In this document: piece by piece, positions 6,043 through 6,277 of the stretch | How positions within the stretch are numbered: the stretch's first letter is position 1 | Layout of the letters: each line of letters opens with the position of its first letter | NCBI GenBank assembly: GCA_001940645.1 | Contig: MDVS01000101.1 | Location: forward strand, 1-6,277 | Length of the DNA: 6,277 bases | Direction: 5' to 3' | From: Candidatus Heimdallarchaeota archaeon LC_3 | Lineage (GTDB): Archaea > Asgardarchaeota > Heimdallarchaeia > Hodarchaeales > LC-3 | The notes under the pieces: model-generated | Databases searched by the model: none | What the model saw: the letters and a program-made list of their open reading frames with translations, nothing else | Told to the model about the DNA's origin: nothing | Translations under genes and position numbers: made by a program

Positions 6043-6048
6043 GGTGAT
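6043..6048 (+). promoter_or_regulatory. Shine-Dalgarno sequence GGTGAT for the terminal partial gene
   Basis: GGTGAT ends 7 nt before the ATG at 6056 and matches the archaeal anti-Shine-Dalgarno. It argues for ATG 6056 over the in-frame GTG at 6044, which lies within it. Confidence 0.5.
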
Positions 6049-6055
6049 TCAAACC

Positions 6056-6277
6056 ATGTTCTTCCCTCCCATACGAGAATTCATTCAACAGAGTTTAAAA
6101 ACATTCCCTTGGAGCTATGGCAGCCAAAATATAAACATGGCAGCATTATGCGATCATTTAATTGCAGGTCGTAGAAAAAGTATTCAAAGCTTAGAACGAA
6201 CAGGAATAGATAATATTTCCGCACGAAAGATACGTTATTCGCTTCTTCGAAGTCGTCCCTACCTTCAAATTCTGAAA
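6056..6277 (+). CDS. Probable transposase, N-terminal part (cut by the window end)
   Basis: An open frame of 74 codons runs from ATG 6056 off the right edge, and the frame is open upstream to a TAG at 6014-6016. The fragment is basic and helical, with an aromatic and proline-rich start (FFPPI, FPWSY) and a stretch rich in RRKS, LER and ARKIRYSL that reads like an N-terminal DNA-binding helical domain of a DDE transposase. The catalytic part is outside the window, so no family can be assigned. GC is about 38%, clearly above the neighbouring genes. Seven of its eight arginine codons are CGN, against about 3 of 14 in the methyltransferase. This points to recent arrival from a different genomic background. 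A non-mobile gene acquired laterally is the alternative. Confidence 0.5.
   Translation, partial: MFFPPIREFIQQSLKTFPWSYGSQNINMAALCDHLIAGRRKSIQSLERTGIDNISARKIRYSLLRSRPYLQILK

Larger units (their letters stand above)
6011..6277 (+). mobile_element. Possible left end of an insertion sequence (incomplete)
   Basis: Around 6011-6025 the sequence switches from very AT-rich DNA to a purine block (AGAAGGGAGAG) and then the compositionally distinct reading frame. This would fit the terminal end of an insertion sequence just upstream of its transposase. The boundary is approximate: the other end, its inverted repeat and any target-site duplication lie beyond the window. Confidence 0.3.

Noticed and set aside
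1..6277. CRISPR array, tRNA, rRNA or replication origin
   Set aside because: I found no regularly spaced repeats, no tRNA-like cloverleaf with a GTTCGA-type arm, no rRNA-like conserved blocks, and no clustered origin-recognition boxes.

Overview
The window is AT-rich (roughly 28-30% GC by eye) and looks archaeal. Several genes have a GGTG or GGTGAT Shine-Dalgarno sequence (complement of the archaeal 16S 3' end) 5-7 nt before the start codon, and TATA-like boxes sit 20-50 nt upstream of starts. The combination of very low GC, a polytopic membrane protein ending in a RING/PHD-like zinc finger, and lineage-specific coiled-coil membrane proteins would fit an Asgard archaeon. That placement is inference, because no rRNA or informational marker gene is present.

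Layout. Positions 1-166 are non-coding, with a symmetric TATA-like box and strong inverted repeats. Positions 167-2482 (minus) encode a 771-residue protein: about eight N-terminal membrane helices, a long soluble region with a ~17-residue periodic beta-type repeat, a polybasic stretch and a C-terminal eight-ligand zinc finger. A 340-bp AT-rich divergent intergenic region follows. Positions 2823-3860 (plus) encode a beta-class DNA methyltransferase (TSPPY ... DPFVGTGTT). It converges on a 288-residue single-pass coiled-coil protein (3857-4723, minus), and the two stop codons are interlocked in one TTAA. Positions 4831-5319 (minus) encode a free-standing YbaK/ProX-type aminoacyl-tRNA deacylase. 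A 342-bp gene-free stretch leads to a 70-residue charged hypothetical protein (5662-5874, plus). From about 6011 the composition and arginine codon use change, and a truncated reading frame (6056-6277, plus), probably the start of a transposase, runs off the window.

How the genes work together. There is no convincing operon: strands alternate and most genes appear to have their own promoter. The methyltransferase has no visible restriction partner, so it looks solitary. The two minus-strand membrane proteins share a layout of N-terminal membrane anchor, cytosolic region and polybasic segment, but nothing in the sequence proves a shared pathway. The most interesting items are the membrane RING/PHD-like protein with its internal repeats, and the structured, possibly switching, hairpin region at the left edge.
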